From the NCBI GenBank assembly GCA_007120055.1, contig SKOL01000430.1, forward strand, positions 1 through 7,314: a DNA stretch of 7,314 nt. Direction: 5' to 3'. Position numbers and translations under genes: made by a program. Below the pieces are notes generated by a model. That model had not been told where the DNA came from and searched no databases. It saw only the letters and a list, made by a program, of their open reading frames with translations. Below are positions 5,761 through 7,314 of this stretch, in pieces; positions within the stretch are counted from its first letter, which is position 1; each line of letters starts with the position of its first letter. The stretch is from Anaerobacillus sp. Lineage in GTDB: Bacteria > Bacillota > Bacilli > Bacillales_H > Anaerobacillaceae.

Positions 5761-6578
5761 TATACTAATCTCTCCCTTATACGGGTACTGATCATATCAA
5801 TAATCGTGACGGCAATGAACGTCATAATAATGATTGTTGCTACATTATCAAACCTGAACAAGTTTAATTGTTGACGTAAAATTTGACCGATACCACCAGC
5901 ACCTACAAAGCCTAATACTACCGATGCACGAACATTGATTTCTAGAACGTACAATGAATAAGAAGTAAAATGAGGTAAGATTTGAGGCATTGCACCGTAC
6001 CTAATTACTTGAAAAACATTTCCGCCACTAGCGCGAATTGCTTCTAATGGTCCTTTATCAATCGATTCGATAGACTCACTTAATAACTTAGCTAAAATTC
6101 CTAATGAAAATAGAAATAATGCCCCAACCCCTGAAAGTGGACCTAGTCCTACAACCGCTACTAAAATTAGAGCTAAAATTAATTCTGGAATGGTACGAAG
6201 TACGTTCATCCCAAAACGAACTATTGAATATACATATTTGTTTGTATTAATATTTGAAGCCATTAAAAAGGCAAACGGCAAACAAAATAATGTTGCTAAA
6301 GTCGTACTAAGTAAAGCCATATTCCACGTTTCTAACAGTCTACTAGAAACGGTTTTATAGTAACTCCAGTTTGGTGGAAATAAATCGTCTTTCACAAAAT
6401 CTATTACGTGCGGAAATCCAGTGATAATTCTATTTGGGTATGCTTTTGTAAAAAAAGCAGCAATAGCATATAGAAGTACAACGACAAGCACGATGATCGT
6501 CATTCTTGTTTTCGTCTGACGAGGGATAATAGGAATGCGACCATTATTATTTTTTTGCGGCTTTGTAACTGGTTGCAT
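5760..6578 (-). CDS. phnE: Phosphonate-type ABC transporter permease, first PhnE
   Basis: This is the first of two adjacent PhnE-family permeases forming the membrane channel of a phosphonate-type importer. The 272 residues have a basic cytoplasmic N-terminus and a first membrane segment at about 26-43. Further hydrophobic spans lie at about 84-107, 126-146, 149-165 and 245-262. The coupling loop is EAIRASG (179-185) with PQILP at 198-202, and GAGGIGQ (226-232) is the conserved segment shared with the partner permease. The ATG overlaps the phnC TAA by one base (TAATG). A GGAGGAGA ribosome binding site lies within the last codons of phnC, so the ATPase and permease are coupled. The protein is full length, with no sign of damage. 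Confidence 0.92.
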   Translation of the reverse strand: MQPVTKPQKNNNGRIPIIPRQTKTRMTIIVLVVVLLYAIAAFFTKAYPNRIITGFPHVIDFVKDDLFPPNWSYYKTVSSRLLETWNMALLSTTLATLFCLPFAFLMASNINTNKYVYSIVRFGMNVLRTIPELILALILVAVVGLGPLSGVGALFLFSLGILAKLLSESIESIDKGPLEAIRASGGNVFQVIRYGAMPQILPHFTSYSLYVLEINVRASVVLGFVGAGGIGQILRQQLNLFRFDNVATIIIMTFIAVTIIDMISTRIRERLV

Positions 6579-7314
6579 TACTTTTCATCTCCTCCAAGAA
6601 CGTCATCTTCTTTAATTTTACGTCCATAAATCTCTTCAAACGTTTTTTCAGTTACAGAACTTGCTGGACCATCAAAAACAACTTCCCCTGCTCTCATTCC
6701 GATAATACGATCAGCGTATTCCATAGCCATATCAATAAAGTGAAGGTTGACCAATGTCGTAATATTGTCCTCACGATTGATTTTCTTTAAATCTTTCATT
6801 ACTATATGCGAAGTTGGCGGATCAAGACTAGCCACTGGCTCGTCTGCCAAAATTACTTTCGGTTTTTGTGTTAATGCTCTAGCAATACTTACACGTTGTT
6901 GTTGTCCGCCACTTAGTTGATCTGCACGAATGTAAGCCTTCTCAACGATTCCAACACGATCTAAACTTTCTAACGCTAATTTTACGTCTTCTTGCGGGTA
7001 TAAACCTAATAAACTACGGATTGTACCAGTATGGCCTAATCTGCCTGATAATACATTTTTTAAAACAGAAGTTCTTTTTACTAGATTGTAATTTTGGAAA
7101 ATCATTCCGATTTTTGTTCTTAATTGACGAAGCTGTTTTTCTTTAAAATTTAACGTATTTTCACCGTCAATAATTAATTCACCTTCTGTAGGCTTTACTA
7201 GCTGATTGATACTACGAATTAAAGTAGATTTACCAGCACCTGAAAGACCTACTACAACGATGAATTCACCATCATTTAATTTTAAATTAACATTTTTCAA
7301 TCCTTGATGCCCAT
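6578..7314 (-). CDS. phnC: Phosphonate-type ABC transporter ATPase PhnC, 5' partial
   Basis: This cytoplasmic ATPase powers the PhnE permeases. Counting from the Leu encoded by the TTG at 7298-7300, it has Walker A GLSGAGKS (18-25), Q-loop Gln69, signature LSGGQQQR (129-136) and Walker B VILADEP (149-155) with catalytic Glu154. The D-loop SLD (158-160) and switch His187 in VNLHFIDMAMEYADR follow. The latter segment and the ending RAGEVVFDGP are characteristic of PhnC rather than a generic ATPase. The TTG is not the true start: the frame continues through GHQG to the window edge, as in PhnC proteins, where a YPNG-type segment precedes this position. Roughly 15-20 N-terminal residues and the start codon are outside. 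A phnD binding-protein gene would be expected nearby but is not visible. Confidence 0.95.
   Translation of the reverse strand, partial: GHQGLKNVNLKLNDGEFIVVVGLSGAGKSTLIRSINQLVKPTEGELIIDGENTLNFKEKQLRQLRTKIGMIFQNYNLVKRTSVLKNVLSGRLGHTGTIRSLLGLYPQEDVKLALESLDRVGIVEKAYIRADQLSGGQQQRVSIARALTQKPKVILADEPVASLDPPTSHIVMKDLKKINREDNITTLVNLHFIDMAMEYADRIIGMRAGEVVFDGPASSVTEKTFEEIYGRKIKEDDVLGGDEK

Noticed and set aside
7298..7300. TTG as the start codon of phnC
   Set aside because: The frame stays open to the window edge and continues with residues (GHQG) that fit the family upstream of this point. The gene is truncated by the window.
1..7314. CRISPR array, tRNA, rRNA or insertion sequence
   Set aside because: No regularly spaced repeats, cloverleaf, rRNA-like segments or transposase frames were seen on either strand.

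Overview
This window most likely comes from the chromosome of a low-GC, endospore-forming member of the Bacillaceae. The evidence is a SpoIVFA/SpoIVFB pair (the sigma-K activation checkpoint), an rplU-prp-rpmA operon in which L27 carries the Firmicutes-type cleavable N-terminus, strong AGGAGG-type ribosome binding sites and several TTG starts. An RNase E/G-family gene separates it from Bacillus subtilis, which lacks that enzyme. No genus is claimed. Every gene reads on the minus strand, so transcription runs from high to low coordinates.

Layout in transcription order. (1) 7314-4957: the distal part of a phosphonate-type ABC importer operon, phnC (its 5' end is cut by the window edge) followed by two different permeases of the PhnE family. 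The genes are joined by TAATG stop/start overlaps, and the operon is closed by a strong hairpin terminator at 4907-4943. (2) 4906-4504: a non-coding gap holding a decayed tandem repeat with a 134-bp offset and an AT-rich stretch. (3) 4503-2856: spoIVFA and spoIVFB, overlapping by 8 bp and followed by a terminator at 2774-2809. (4) 2714-1230: rng, encoding an RNase E/G family ribonuclease with its catalytic and zinc residues intact, starting at TTG. (5) 1229-1117: an intergenic repeat that can form a long hairpin and includes three copies of a 7-bp unit. (6) 1115-6: a sigma-A-type promoter, an L21 leader of about 119 nt with possible pairings to the ribosome binding site, then rplU, prp and rpmA.

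The right half imports a phosphonate-like oxyanion. The spoIVF pair holds and then releases the membrane protease that cleaves pro-sigma-K late in sporulation. The rplU cluster makes two large-subunit proteins together with the protease that trims one of them. The arrangement spoIVFA-spoIVFB-(rng)-rplU-prp-rpmA resembles the mreBCD-minCD-spoIVF-rplU region of Bacillus, except that phn genes stand where minD would be expected.

I found no clear evidence of a new biological system. The items most worth checking are the repeat at 4669-4856, the hairpin repeat at 1125-1230, the rplU leader and the placement of the phn operon.
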